Source: Eutreptiella sp. 'Long Island Sound 2002' (Eukaryota; Euglenozoa; Euglenophyceae; Eutreptiales; Eutreptiaceae). From it: a DNA stretch of 64,000 bases. Position numbers and translations under genes: made by a program. The notes beneath the pieces were generated by a model. That model did not search any database, had not been told where the DNA came from, and saw only the letters and a list, made by a program, of their open reading frames with translations. How positions within the stretch are numbered: the stretch's first letter is position 1; each line of letters starts with the position of its first letter. The DNA lies in the NCBI GenBank assembly GCA_964036045.1, contig OZ038385.1, positions 21,046,720 through 21,110,719 of the forward strand. Direction: 5' to 3'. This document shows, piece after piece, positions 8,032 to 17,100 of the stretch.

Positions 8032-10236
8032 CTCCTCATCAGGGAACTTGACATCCACCCCTGCAGCAATGAGGGACCTGGCCATCCAGGCCAAGCGCCT
8101 CTTCTTGGAATTATTCCCCTCAGGGGTAGCGTTATCCCCTTGGGGGCCCTTCTTGGGGGCACCTGCGGCAGGAGCGGGTGTAGCAGCAGGAGTGGGTGTA
8201 GCGACGGGCGCTGATGAGCACCTCTGGGGGTTAGGGGGTCCATTTTTGCCACCCCCCTTGCCACCTCCTTTACCACCCCTATCCCCATTCGGGGGATTTC
8301 TGGTGGGTGTTTGGGTCTTCTGGCATTCGGCCTCCTGACGCTTGAGTTTATCACTCTCGCGTTTCTTTATGTGGCATTCGTCCTCGTAGTGACGACGTTT
8401 GCCACAATAACCACAGGTGATGGTACACCTGAAATGGTCCTGATGGGTCACAGGTTTCCCATCCTTGGTATGCTGCTGTCGTTTCATCTGCAGCATACAG
8501 CCACTGCGGAGATCGCAGTCAGAGGCATGACAAGGTCCCCCCTTGTCAGTGACAGGTTTGCAGTAGAACAGGGGGGGTGTACCTGCATCAGGTTTAACCT
8601 CATTCATGGCACGTAGGCTACCCCTCCCTTTACCACCTCCCTGGTTGGGGTTAGTGGGATTTTTGGGCCCTTTCCCTTCGCCACGTTCGGGGGTAGGGGT
8701 ACCACCTCGACCCAAATGCTTCTTGAGTAATTTCTCCATGTGGGAGTCATTCTCTCTCTCAAGAGCTAGCTCAATCAAGAGGTCCACCAGTTCATCGTAC
8801 GAGTGGGTCCTGCCCTTCCTCTCAGACGTACAGCGGCAATCATCCCACGTACGTTGGGGGATCTTACTCATGAGCCACAGGTGGGGCTCAGTGGCTCCGT
8901 AGGAGCCCACGTTCATCCTCGAAAACAGGTACTCCAAGTCGCACACATATTCAGAAATTCGCGCAGCGGATGGAAACTCAGGGAGCATAGGTAGCTCCTC
9001 TATCTGTGTGCGCACACTGAGGTCAGTCTCATAGACTGGGAATGTTTTCTCCAACCTCAGGAGTACCTCTGCCCAGGTGGAACAGGTTTTCACAATCTGT
9101 TTCACCTGTTTTTGCAAAAATTTCTTTTTGCATGAGAGTTTCAGCAGTGAACATTTGGTGACCACATCCACATGGGATTGGCCAGTCAGCAAAAGAAACT
9201 CAGCAAATTCTTCTGCCCATTCGGGCAGATTTTTGGGGTCAAACTCCGGCAGTTCCAGCTGGATGTTCGCCTGGGCAATAGGTCTGCCCGTCTTCCCAGC
9301 CCCCGGAGTTAGGCCTGAAGGCGATACGCCGGCAAGAGGTGCCAGGGCTGACAGCCCCCTTTTTTCAGTCTCTGTGACAGGCACGTCCTGTAGTTCAGCC
9401 ATGGGCACTGTCCTGGCACGGGGGTGAAAGGGGCTCGGGCAGGTAACCTTAGGCAACAGCCTCCGAACCCTTGATCTGTTAAGATCTTCGGCCAGGGTAC
9501 TCAGTCCGGGAGAGAGGGAGGACAACTCTGGCTTGGGTAAGGGTTCTGCAATACCCAGTTTAGCCTTAATGGCCTCCGATAGGGCCGTCACATCTGGATC
9601 TTCTGATCCAGACAAAAGTTTGGCCAGCAGTTCGGCCGTATGATCCAGGGCACCGTAGGTTGGCCTTGGATGATGTTGTTCCTCAACTCGAGTCGGGCCC
9701 ACTTCGGGAGCCCTTGGGGTTGGACAACATGCTCTTGGATACTCGGGTCTCGGTCGTCTTGGCAGGGATGCTGTCTCGGCTCTGTCGGACGGCGGGCCAG
9801 AGTGCGTATAGGACCCTAGGTCTGTACGTGGTCTGGATCCATCTACTGCCAATGGCTCCTCTCCATCTTCTCCACGAATGGATCTGTAGTACTCCTCATG
9901 GAGGATGTATTCATCCATTTTCTTCCTCAGTTCCTCATACTCCTCAGGGCCTTCAATCGCTGTTGAGGATGAAGCCGGACAGTTGGATCGGGATACTGAG
10001 GCTGCTACACGTCTGTGGAGATGACTGAGGCTGACTCCACCGTGGGCCGCTAAGGCCTCGGTGGTAAGGCCTTTATTTTCTTCCACCCTTCTGCGTTCTG
10101 GATCTCCTTGGGACCCAGATGCGCCGCTGAGATGTTGTGGAGCTCGGTAGGGTGGTTCACTCATAGGGTGGGCCATGCTGCCCATTTGCACTTGGACAGT
10201 TCTGATGGGCCAGGTCCTGACGCTTGGCGTGGACAT
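8029..10236 (-). CDS. Family B gag polyprotein, intact
   Basis: An uninterrupted frame of 735 codons from the ATG at 10236 (MSTPSV). The frame extends 11 codons upstream only through a GTG, and the second family B copy also begins MSTPSV. It has a disordered, Arg/Pro-rich N-terminus, then a capsid-like core beginning near LELPEFDPKNLPEWAEEFAEF, followed by LEKTFPVYETD and LFSRMNVGS. A C-x2-C-x4-H-x4-C zinc knuckle (CGYCGKRRHYEDEC) comes next. The tail is rich in Gly/Lys and ends with KKRRLAWMARSL. Gag packages the element RNA. The intact frame contrasts with the broken pol beside it. Confidence 0.85.
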   Translation of the reverse strand: MSTPSVRTWPIRTVQVQMGSMAHPMSEPPYRAPQHLSGASGSQGDPERRRVEENKGLTTEALAAHGGVSLSHLHRRVAASVSRSNCPASSSTAIEGPEEYEELRKKMDEYILHEEYYRSIRGEDGEEPLAVDGSRPRTDLGSYTHSGPPSDRAETASLPRRPRPEYPRACCPTPRAPEVGPTRVEEQHHPRPTYGALDHTAELLAKLLSGSEDPDVTALSEAIKAKLGIAEPLPKPELSSLSPGLSTLAEDLNRSRVRRLLPKVTCPSPFHPRARTVPMAELQDVPVTETEKRGLSALAPLAGVSPSGLTPGAGKTGRPIAQANIQLELPEFDPKNLPEWAEEFAEFLLLTGQSHVDVVTKCSLLKLSCKKKFLQKQVKQIVKTCSTWAEVLLRLEKTFPVYETDLSVRTQIEELPMLPEFPSAARISEYVCDLEYLFSRMNVGSYGATEPHLWLMSKIPQRTWDDCRCTSERKGRTHSYDELVDLLIELALERENDSHMEKLLKKHLGRGGTPTPERGEGKGPKNPTNPNQGGGKGRGSLRAMNEVKPDAGTPPLFYCKPVTDKGGPCHASDCDLRSGCMLQMKRQQHTKDGKPVTHQDHFRCTITCGYCGKRRHYEDECHIKKRESDKLKRQEAECQKTQTPTRNPPNGDRGGKGGGKGGGKNGPPNPQRCSSAPVATPTPAATPAPAAGAPKKGPQGDNATPEGNNSKKRRLAWMARSLIAAGVDVKFPDEE

Positions 10237-10708
10237 GATGAACTTGTTGTTGAGCTTTGTGTGCTGCACTTCTTCTCAGGGTCGGTTCAAAAGGTCACAA
10301 GGGACTCTCTCTGCTACCGGAAAGATGTCCTTGATTTATGCCCTAGATAGTTTGATGAAATCCTGCAGGTTTTGTAGTTGAAAACCCAAACCAAAGCAGC
10401 AAGTAGAGCAAGAACAGGATGTGGATCGAATCAATGATTGGTTTTGGAATCCAGTGTAACACAGAAGGGCTGCAGATAGACAATGCAGGTTTATACACAA
10501 AGATTCAATCACAAATGGATAATACAAAAGATTTTATATGAGAATTGGACTGACTCAGGCCTCCAGGATAGCATTAGGCACTTCATGTGCACTCTTTTGG
10601 GTGAAATGGTGCTGTCTAGGAATGTGGGGCATAGATGTCAGGCCAACACAGAAAATGACTTGGCGAAGCAACTGAATTCAGAAACAGTTGAAAAGTAGGA
10701 CCACAATA
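10237..10708 (-). other. Family B copy 1 untranslated leader
   Basis: This 470-bp stretch has no gene. It aligns closely with 24591-25059, the leader of the second family B unit (shared phrases include CCAAACCAAAGCAG and AGCAAGAACA). The alignment stops at 10708, where family A is inserted. Confidence 0.75.
10704..10708 (+). repeat. Left target-site duplication of family A (CAATA)
   Basis: CAATA directly precedes the 5' LTR and recurs directly after the 3' LTR at 22081-22085. The uninterrupted family B sequence at the equivalent site (about 25049-25053) reads CAATC, a single copy. Confidence 0.85.
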
Positions 10709-11505
10709 AGTAAGAAAAAGTGCTTTTCCATTGCTTTGAGGCATACTCTAGTTGTATTAGAGATGCACTGAGCATCCATGCATTTTTTTCTTAGTATTGG
10801 TCCAACCAAAAGTGGTGATAACACATTTTGACCTATGGAACCAAACACCCAATCAGGATATGGAGTGGACCCCTTAATCCCCTTTCAATGTGAGCCAAAT
10901 CATCTTTTCCTGAGTTGACTGAGAACTGACATATCCAAAGTAGAGCCTATGAATTTATCTATGTTTTTCCATGAATTCTTAGCTATCCTAGTGGTATGCA
11001 CCCTAGGGGGCTGGGCACCTCTTTTGGAGAGGTCCTGGGTTCAATTCCTGGTCAGCCTAGCTAAGTAGGAAGATCCCATGTGACATGGCAGTGACCTCAT
11101 CGCCACATACCATGCCACCTCAGCACATATGGGACCCAAAACAAAGAGTGCACATCTCCTGAGATGGCACTATGGAGAGAGAGTGACCATGGGGCAGTTT
11201 TCTAACTCTTTTCCAAAACATTTCAGCTATCTTTGTGAATATGCATTCATTTGTGACCTGAGTTGCAGTTTCTGTTAATATCCAATCATCTTTCACTGTT
11301 TACAGTGCAGCCCTTCATGCTTTGATCCTGAATTCTCTTCTCCCTGCATACTATTGGCTTGGGCTATCCTGGATTGACTTGGATTTACTGTATTTCAACT
11401 AACAAAAGCTTTTCATCTTCCAAAACAAGCAGCAGGAAACCCTACACCTACAGCAAGCAGCAGGAGAAGCAAAAACACAGTGCTGAAACCACTCTAAACT
11501 TTTCC
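10709..11505 (+). repeat. Family A 5' LTR (797 bp)
   Basis: Near-identical, without indels, to 21284-22080. It starts AGTAAGAAAAAG and ends CTTTTCC (CTTTTCT in the 3' copy). The termini form an imperfect inverted pair AG...CT instead of the usual TG...CA. It contains a tRNA-like segment at 11008-11058. LTRs carry promoter and polyadenylation signals; I could not place a convincing TATA box. Confidence 0.9.
11008..11058 (+). other. tRNA-like sequence inside the 5' LTR
   Basis: The segment can fold as an acceptor-like stem (GGGCTGG with TCAGCCT, two wobbles), a perfect 5-bp anticodon-like stem ACCTC/GAGGT with 7-base loop TTTTGGA, and a T-arm CTGGG-TTCAATT-CCTGG. It carries a good B box (GGTTCAATTCC). 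A D-arm is missing inside the fold, although A-box-like CTAGTGGTATGC lies about 15 bases upstream. It is not a functional tRNA. It looks like a tRNA-derived insertion or an internal pol III promoter. Confidence 0.5.
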
Positions 11506-11520
11506 GGTAGCAAGAGGCAG
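11505..11520 (+). promoter_or_regulatory. Putative primer-binding site of family A
   Basis: Immediately after the LTR, CGGTAGCAAGAGGCAG resembles the TGGTATCAGAGCCAG site that pairs with initiator-Met tRNA in many plant retroelements. It has mismatches and one extra A. Position supports it; the match is imperfect. Confidence 0.45.
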
Positions 11521-11603
11521 TATGTCTCTGCGCACCGGCAGCGACCCCGCGCCGTACATCCAGTGCGCCGAGCGGACACATATAAGCAGAAGGGTGAAAG
11601 AAG

Positions 11604-13709
11604 ATGGATCCAAGAAAGGAGGACGCCGACGTGAAGACAGCGCCAGCGCCTGAGGCACCGGCAAGGCCAGCACCTGGCGCTGTACCTTCGGCGGAGCCCT
11701 TACATGGGCCAGTGGATACAGCTGAGGACCCCCTGGATGGACTCCAGACGGCCTTCGGGGCCCTGTCTGTCGAGGAGGCGGTCACCACTCAGCCTGTGAA
11801 GAGGAAGAGAGAGAGCGAGAAGGATGCTGGAGAAGGAGCAGACGAAGGAGAGGAGCAAGGGCAAGACCTGACGAATGTCCCTACCTTCGAAGGCGCACCA
11901 AGCGCTTCTGGCCTCCACGCATCACCCTCTCCTTTAACCAACACACTCCCAGCCGCTGCAACATCCACTTCCACAACCAACCCGCCTATGGCAGAGGGCA
12001 CAGACTTTACTGGCATGCCTCCCTACCCCGCCTATGGTATGGGCCCACCTACCACTGCGCTCCATGAGGCAATTACTGCCAGTGAGCCGGTGGCTTCCAG
12101 CTCTGCGCCGCGATGGTATGCAGCTGATTATCCCCATCCACTACACGCTACTGGAACCTATGTGGATGTTCCTGGGTATGCTCCTGGGTATGCACCTGGG
12201 TATGCACCCTTGAGTGGGTTGAGGAGAGGACCCGAATCTCTTGGAGGCAGGAGTAGAGGATCGGGGAGATCCTCCAACAGGTCCCTGGCGCGGTCGGAGA
12301 TCAACGAGGTGCTCCGAGGAGGCACTTCAAAAATCGTGGGCGACCTCACACAAGAAATCCGTGAGAAACTGGAGCCCCTGATGATCCCGCCCCAAGCGTC
12401 ACCTATCTCGGTGGGAATGTCACCCCATCGAGTCCAGGCCAACCACCTAGCGGCAGGGTTGACAAATACCCTGGGGAGCCTGAGGAGCAGACCGATGCCG
12501 ACGCCTGCAGCTATTCCGAGAAGTCCTTTCGTGCCGAGAACGGCCCAGCCGCCTTACAGCCACGTGACGAACTCGACGAGGGCCGAGCTGGACCGGCTGG
12601 GGCTGACAGCCCTAAGGGCAATGGTGGACGTGGAGCCTTATGGCTCCAGTGATCTAGGCGGAGAACCCTCCGACGACGAGCTGCCGTCGATGGATTCTTC
12701 TTCGCCCTCGGAGGACGATGACCCGGAGGACCCCGAGGATCCAAAGGGTAAGAAGAAGAAGAAGAAGAAGAAGAAGACCCGACGCCCTGAAGGACGCCGA
12801 GCTCAGGAGGCGAAGGCTATAGCCACCTCCAAGATAGTGGTGAACCTGCCTGAGTTCACAGGCAAGGACCTCAGCGAGTTCGCTGAGAACTTTGGTCGGT
12901 TCCTACGATTGACCGGCCAAACCCACGCTAGTGGGCGAGTGAAGTGCGATCTGCTCCTGCAGTGCTGCAAGACCAAGTACCTGGAGAAGCAGGTCAGGCA
13001 GATCGTGACTAACTCCGCCACCTTTGCCGATGTGTTGGTTGCCCTGGAGAGGCAGTACCCGACCTACGAAACTGACCTCTCCATCAGGGCCGAGATCCAG
13101 AACCTGCCCGTGCTGCCCAACAACCCCAAACCTGGCAGGGTCTCTGAGCTGTTGGCTGACTTGGATCACTGGGCTGGACGACTGACGCCCAGTTCCTACA
13201 GCAGCGACGACCTGCTGTTCTGGTTGGTGGCCAAGCTCCCTCGAGAGCTATGGGACGAGTGCCGTTCGACAGCTGAGCGCAAGGCTAGATCCCTCAGCTA
13301 CGAGGATCTATGCGTGCTGCTCCTGGAGCTGGCGCTGGAGAAGGAGAGCGACCAGCACTTGAATAACTACCGTCCTGGTGGTGGAGGTTCTGGAGGCCAT
13401 GGCAAAGGGTACCAAGGGTCCCGACCTGGGCAGGGGACTACCCCCAAACACGCCCACGCCCGTCTCATGGAGAACGTGAAGGAGCTATTCTGGTGTGATG
13501 CCAGAGACGAGCAGGGCCACTTGCAGCACGCCTCTGACTGCGAGCAGCGAGACTGCTTCGTAGTCCAGGGGAAGCAGCAGGAGAAGAACACCGGCGCTAA
13601 AGCGAAGCTGCCGGATCATAACCGGTGCACCATCACGTGTGCATTCTGCGGTAAGCGGAAGCACTACGAGGATGAGTGCTACCATAAGCGACCTATCGGC
13701 GAAGCTTAA
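11604..13709 (+). CDS. Family A gag polyprotein
   Basis: 701 codons from the first ATG after the LTR, with a purine at -3 and G at +4. The N-terminal 250 residues are disordered and Pro/Ala/Ser-rich, with three tandem PGYAP-type repeats (about residue 190) and an Arg/Ser patch. A nine-Lys tract follows near residue 388. The capsid-like core starts near VNLPEFTGKDLSEFAENF, parallel to family B. A C-x2-C-x4-H-x4-C knuckle (CAFCGKRKHYEDEC) lies near the end. The frame stops shortly after the knuckle, whereas family B gag continues into a basic tail. The homologous tail here is in the +1 frame, so this copy has a +1 frame break near 13690. Confidence 0.85.
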   Translation: MDPRKEDADVKTAPAPEAPARPAPGAVPSAEPLHGPVDTAEDPLDGLQTAFGALSVEEAVTTQPVKRKRESEKDAGEGADEGEEQGQDLTNVPTFEGAPSASGLHASPSPLTNTLPAAATSTSTTNPPMAEGTDFTGMPPYPAYGMGPPTTALHEAITASEPVASSSAPRWYAADYPHPLHATGTYVDVPGYAPGYAPGYAPLSGLRRGPESLGGRSRGSGRSSNRSLARSEINEVLRGGTSKIVGDLTQEIREKLEPLMIPPQASPISVGMSPHRVQANHLAAGLTNTLGSLRSRPMPTPAAIPRSPFVPRTAQPPYSHVTNSTRAELDRLGLTALRAMVDVEPYGSSDLGGEPSDDELPSMDSSSPSEDDDPEDPEDPKGKKKKKKKKKTRRPEGRRAQEAKAIATSKIVVNLPEFTGKDLSEFAENFGRFLRLTGQTHASGRVKCDLLLQCCKTKYLEKQVRQIVTNSATFADVLVALERQYPTYETDLSIRAEIQNLPVLPNNPKPGRVSELLADLDHWAGRLTPSSYSSDDLLFWLVAKLPRELWDECRSTAERKARSLSYEDLCVLLLELALEKESDQHLNNYRPGGGGSGGHGKGYQGSRPGQGTTPKHAHARLMENVKELFWCDARDEQGHLQHASDCEQRDCFVVQGKQQEKNTGAKAKLPDHNRCTITCAFCGKRKHYEDECYHKRPIGEA

Positions 13710-14097
13710 AGGGGAAGATCCTGGCAAAGGCTCAAGCAAAGGTGGAGGCAAAGGCAAAGGCAACGACTCCGGCAAGGGCAAGTCGAAAGGACGTGGTCAA
13801 GGGCAAGACAAGGGTCAAGGTGGACGAGGAGGAGGCGCTAACCGCCAGCCCGACAACAAGAACAAGGACAAGAACGGAGGCAACCCCAACCCTAATCCAG
13901 GGGGGAACTCCGAGCCCTCTGGAGGGCAATCTGGTCCTACCACACGCTCACAGACGCAGGCCCAGCAAGAACAAGGAGCCAAGCGTGAGCATGAAGGTGG
14001 TGATGACGGCAACGCTAAGAAGAGGAGCCGTTTCATGAGGATGGCCCGCAAATTGCGGAACAAGGGGTTCGAGGTGACCTGTCCCGCGGAGTTCTGA
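13690..14097 (+). CDS. Family A gag C-terminal basic tail (+1 frame), stop then pol
   Basis: This frame overlaps the end of gag and runs to TGA at 14095. It is extremely rich in Gly, Lys, Asn and Gln, and ends with KKRSRFMRMARKLRNKGFEV, which matches the end of family B gag (KKRRLAWMARSL...GVDVKF). It is therefore the true C-terminus of gag, not an independent gene. It is in the same frame as pol. An indel in this copy is the simpler reason for the frame change. A programmed +1 shift near CAT AAG CGA is the alternative. Confidence 0.7.
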   Translation, partial: DLSAKLKGEDPGKGSSKGGGKGKGNDSGKGKSKGRGQGQDKGQGGRGGGANRQPDNKNKDKNGGNPNPNPGGNSEPSGGQSGPTTRSQTQAQQEQGAKREHEGGDDGNAKKRSRFMRMARKLRNKGFEVTCPAEF

Positions 14098-14100
14098 CGG
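14095..14100 (+). promoter_or_regulatory. In-frame TGA CGG between family A gag tail and pol
   Basis: The stop TGA is followed by CGG and the same frame continues into protease. UGA CGG is one of the established leaky stop contexts used for readthrough by plant RNA viruses such as tobraviruses. A small potential hairpin (CACC, eight-base loop, GGTG) lies about 18 bases downstream. This is the only barrier between the gag tail and pol. Confidence 0.6.
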
Positions 14101-17100
14101 GGACGCTCTGGTGGCACCCAAGACCTGGTGTTTTTGGTACGTATCCGACTAGGGGGACGCGAATACCTGGGGGTATTGGATACTGGCGCCACAATATCTA
14201 TAGTGGCCAAGAAAATTTTACCTTGTGGGAGCCTGAAGAACACCATGACCACCGCTGCTATACGCATGGGGGATGGACATGTGGTGCACAGCTGCGGGGA
14301 CTGTGAAGTGGAGGTACCTATGGGCTCCAGGACTATCGCCCATCGGTTCTGTGTGATGGACACTGAGGCCTTCGACTTTGTACTGGGTACTGACTTCTTC
14401 GCGCAGCACTCCCAGATACAATCCCTGACGCTGCAAGCGCCTTACCTCCTCTACGTGGACCACGGCAGTGGCAGAGAGTCTGTGCCACTGGAGCAGTCGG
14501 AACATACCTCGAGTTACCTGAGACTATCGAAGGAGGAGCCCTCGAACATGATGGCGGCCTCCAAAACTGAGGACTATCAACTATTGGGGGAAGTCCTAGA
14601 CCAAGGTCTGAAGGAGTTGGGTTACTCTCGAGAAGACCTAAGTGTGGAGCTGTTCGCCCGCGACAAGCAGCATGTACTGGACCTATACTGCAGCAAGGGG
14701 AAGAACTGCAGCTACAAATTATACTGGCCCTCTTTCGGGATGGCCTACGGGAACCCCAGATTCAGTGAACTGGGGAAGGTGCTGACCAAGGTGGCCTTGG
14801 AACGTTCCCGTATGGTCCTGTGTTCCACCGATTGGGGAGCCCATGGGGGCAACGAGTACTGGCGAAACCTCCTGGACAGGCTGACTATCAGCTCTGTTCG
14901 TTTGCCTGATGAGGCCATCTACGTGCCTCTGGGACGCAAGACGCCTATTGGGAAGCCCGGATGGGGGAGTATGCTCAGCGTGGTGGACGGAAGTCTTACC
15001 ACCATCCCCTGGGAGGACCTGGACCCGACTCTGGTCCAGACTATACAACGAGAAAGCGATGGACTCGCCTTGGCCGACTTGAAGGATCGCCTACGACCTC
15101 AACATGCTGTTGAGACTACACCCGGAGGAGATGAGTACGTCGTGACTGACACCAACGCCCCCAACTCTCCCTGCCATGTACCTGTTCCTGATGGAGTCTC
15201 TGAGTGTGGACTATCTGAGCTACCTAGCTCTATCCACTCAGATGACGAGACTGAGCACGACGCCTTCTTCGTGCAGACCTGTGTGGAGGAAGTGGAGAAC
15301 GCCGAGTACGTCGCCCCCCTAAAACCCCTACTCTCCATGAGGGTGGAAGACCCCGTGGATGAAGAGCTGGACCCTCGATCCAGGCTCAGGGAGTATGTGG
15401 ATTCCAAGAGGAAGTTGGTGGCAAAAAAGCTATGCTACGCGAAGCCTACCCGCAGCTCATGGCCACTGAAGCAAGGACGTATGGGAGACCTATCCCAATT
15501 GAAGGAGGACCTCGAACAGAAGATCACCACCTGGCAAAGGGAGGTAGATCTGAAGCTCATGAAGAGCGTGTGGGGCGCCAATGTGAGGACCCCAGAGGAG
15601 GACGACCTCTCGGAGGAATTTGTATGTGAACCCCCTCGAGCGTGCCTATGTTGCCATCGTCCATCAGAGATGGTTGAACAAGACCTTCTATATGCCTACC
15701 AAGGGCTGAAGGATACTACCACGGGCGAAGAGTCGGTGGAGGACCACCTCCCGACGTCTATTACCCAGGGGGCAAGCAACTTACACTCTGACGAGGACAT
15801 GGAGGACAAGATCAAGGTATTGGACCCGCGGGTACAGAAGCTTATAAGGACCTATCTGGAGGTGTTCGGAGAACTACCCCCTCCAGCCTCATGTGATAAG
15901 CTGGTACAGATGGACCTCAAGCTGAAACCCGAGTTCGTGGGTCACAAGATCCGGAGGAGACCCTATCCAGCTCCTAAAGAGCAGGCCGACGAGATTGAGC
16001 GACAGATACAAGAATGTATCGACGCTGGCCTAGTCCTGGAGTACATAGACGGGGACTACCCCCTACACTGCAGCCCCTGTTTCCTGGTGGCTAAACCTGG
16101 GTCTACAGCCAAACGGCTGGTAGTGGACTACGGAGAGCTGAACAAGAAAACGTTGAACCACTCAGGGTCCATTCCCAATATGGAGTCTACCCTGGAGAAG
16201 ATAGCCTCCTGCCGCTACAAGACCAAGATGGACAAGCGAAGCGGATTCTGGCAAGTGGACCTGACGCCCAACGCACAGGAACTACTGGCCTTCATCACCC
16301 CTCAGGGGAGGGTGTTCAAGCGGAAGGTCATGCCGTTTGGCGTGGCTAACGCACCCGCTCTATTCCAAGAGCTGTTGAACAAGATCTTGTCCATCCTACG
16401 AAGGAGACCTAAGGTGCAGGAGCTCATATCCCGTGGTGCCCAGATGGAGGCTCACATCGATGATGTATGCCTCGGGACCAATACCCAGGAGGATCACCTA
16501 ATCCTCTTGGGTGAGTTCTTTGCGGTCTGCCAGGAGAACCACACACGACTCAAGCTGGAGAAGTGTGAGTTCATGCAGGAGACCATGCAGTACCTGGGGT
16601 TTGACGTTGGCTATGGGTGGTGGACCCCAGCGGCCTCTAAGGCCAAACCCCTGATGGATGCCAAGGTACGACACGAAGACCCCAAGAAAGGACTTCATGA
16701 TGTACGCAGTTTCATTGGGGCGTGCAACTTCTATCGCCGCCACATCAAGAACTTCACCTACACCAGCGCCGTTCTGACGGACTTGATCAAGAAGAGTACT
16801 ACTTGGCGCTGGGGCCCACAAGAGCAACAAGCGTTTGACGAGCTCAAAGACAAGGTAGCCAACGCTAAGTGCTTGGGCGTGCCTAGGGCACAGGGGGAGA
16901 TTATCCTGGTGACCGACGCCAGCAATGTGGGCGGTGGTGGAACGTTGTTCCAATGGCAAGCACTAGAGAAGGAGGAGTTCGACTCGGCCATTTCTCAATG
17001 GGGGACGGAAGGTCTCAACCGAGATGGAACCCTCAAGCACAGCTACCCTGACGACAAGTGGGTGCTAGTACCTCTGGGCCACTGGAACTGGAAGTCGAAC

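Larger units (their letters stand above)
6757..10708 (-). mobile_element. Ty3-like LTR retrotransposon, family B copy 1 (5' leader, gag, protease, partial pol)
   Basis: Minus-strand order is leader, gag, in-frame stop, protease and the N-terminal part of pol, which is cut at 6757 by the LINE. The 5' LTR that belongs to this unit is displaced to 22092-22404 because family A inserted at 10708/10709. Protein-level similarity to family A runs through gag, protease and the region before RT, so A and B are related but distinct lineages. Confidence 0.85.

Noticed and set aside
954-14100. A variant genetic code (TGA or TAG as sense) as explanation of the in-frame stops
   Set aside because: The thiolase ends at TGA with no internal TAG or TGA, and two different stop codons are involved. 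Readthrough or mutation is simpler.
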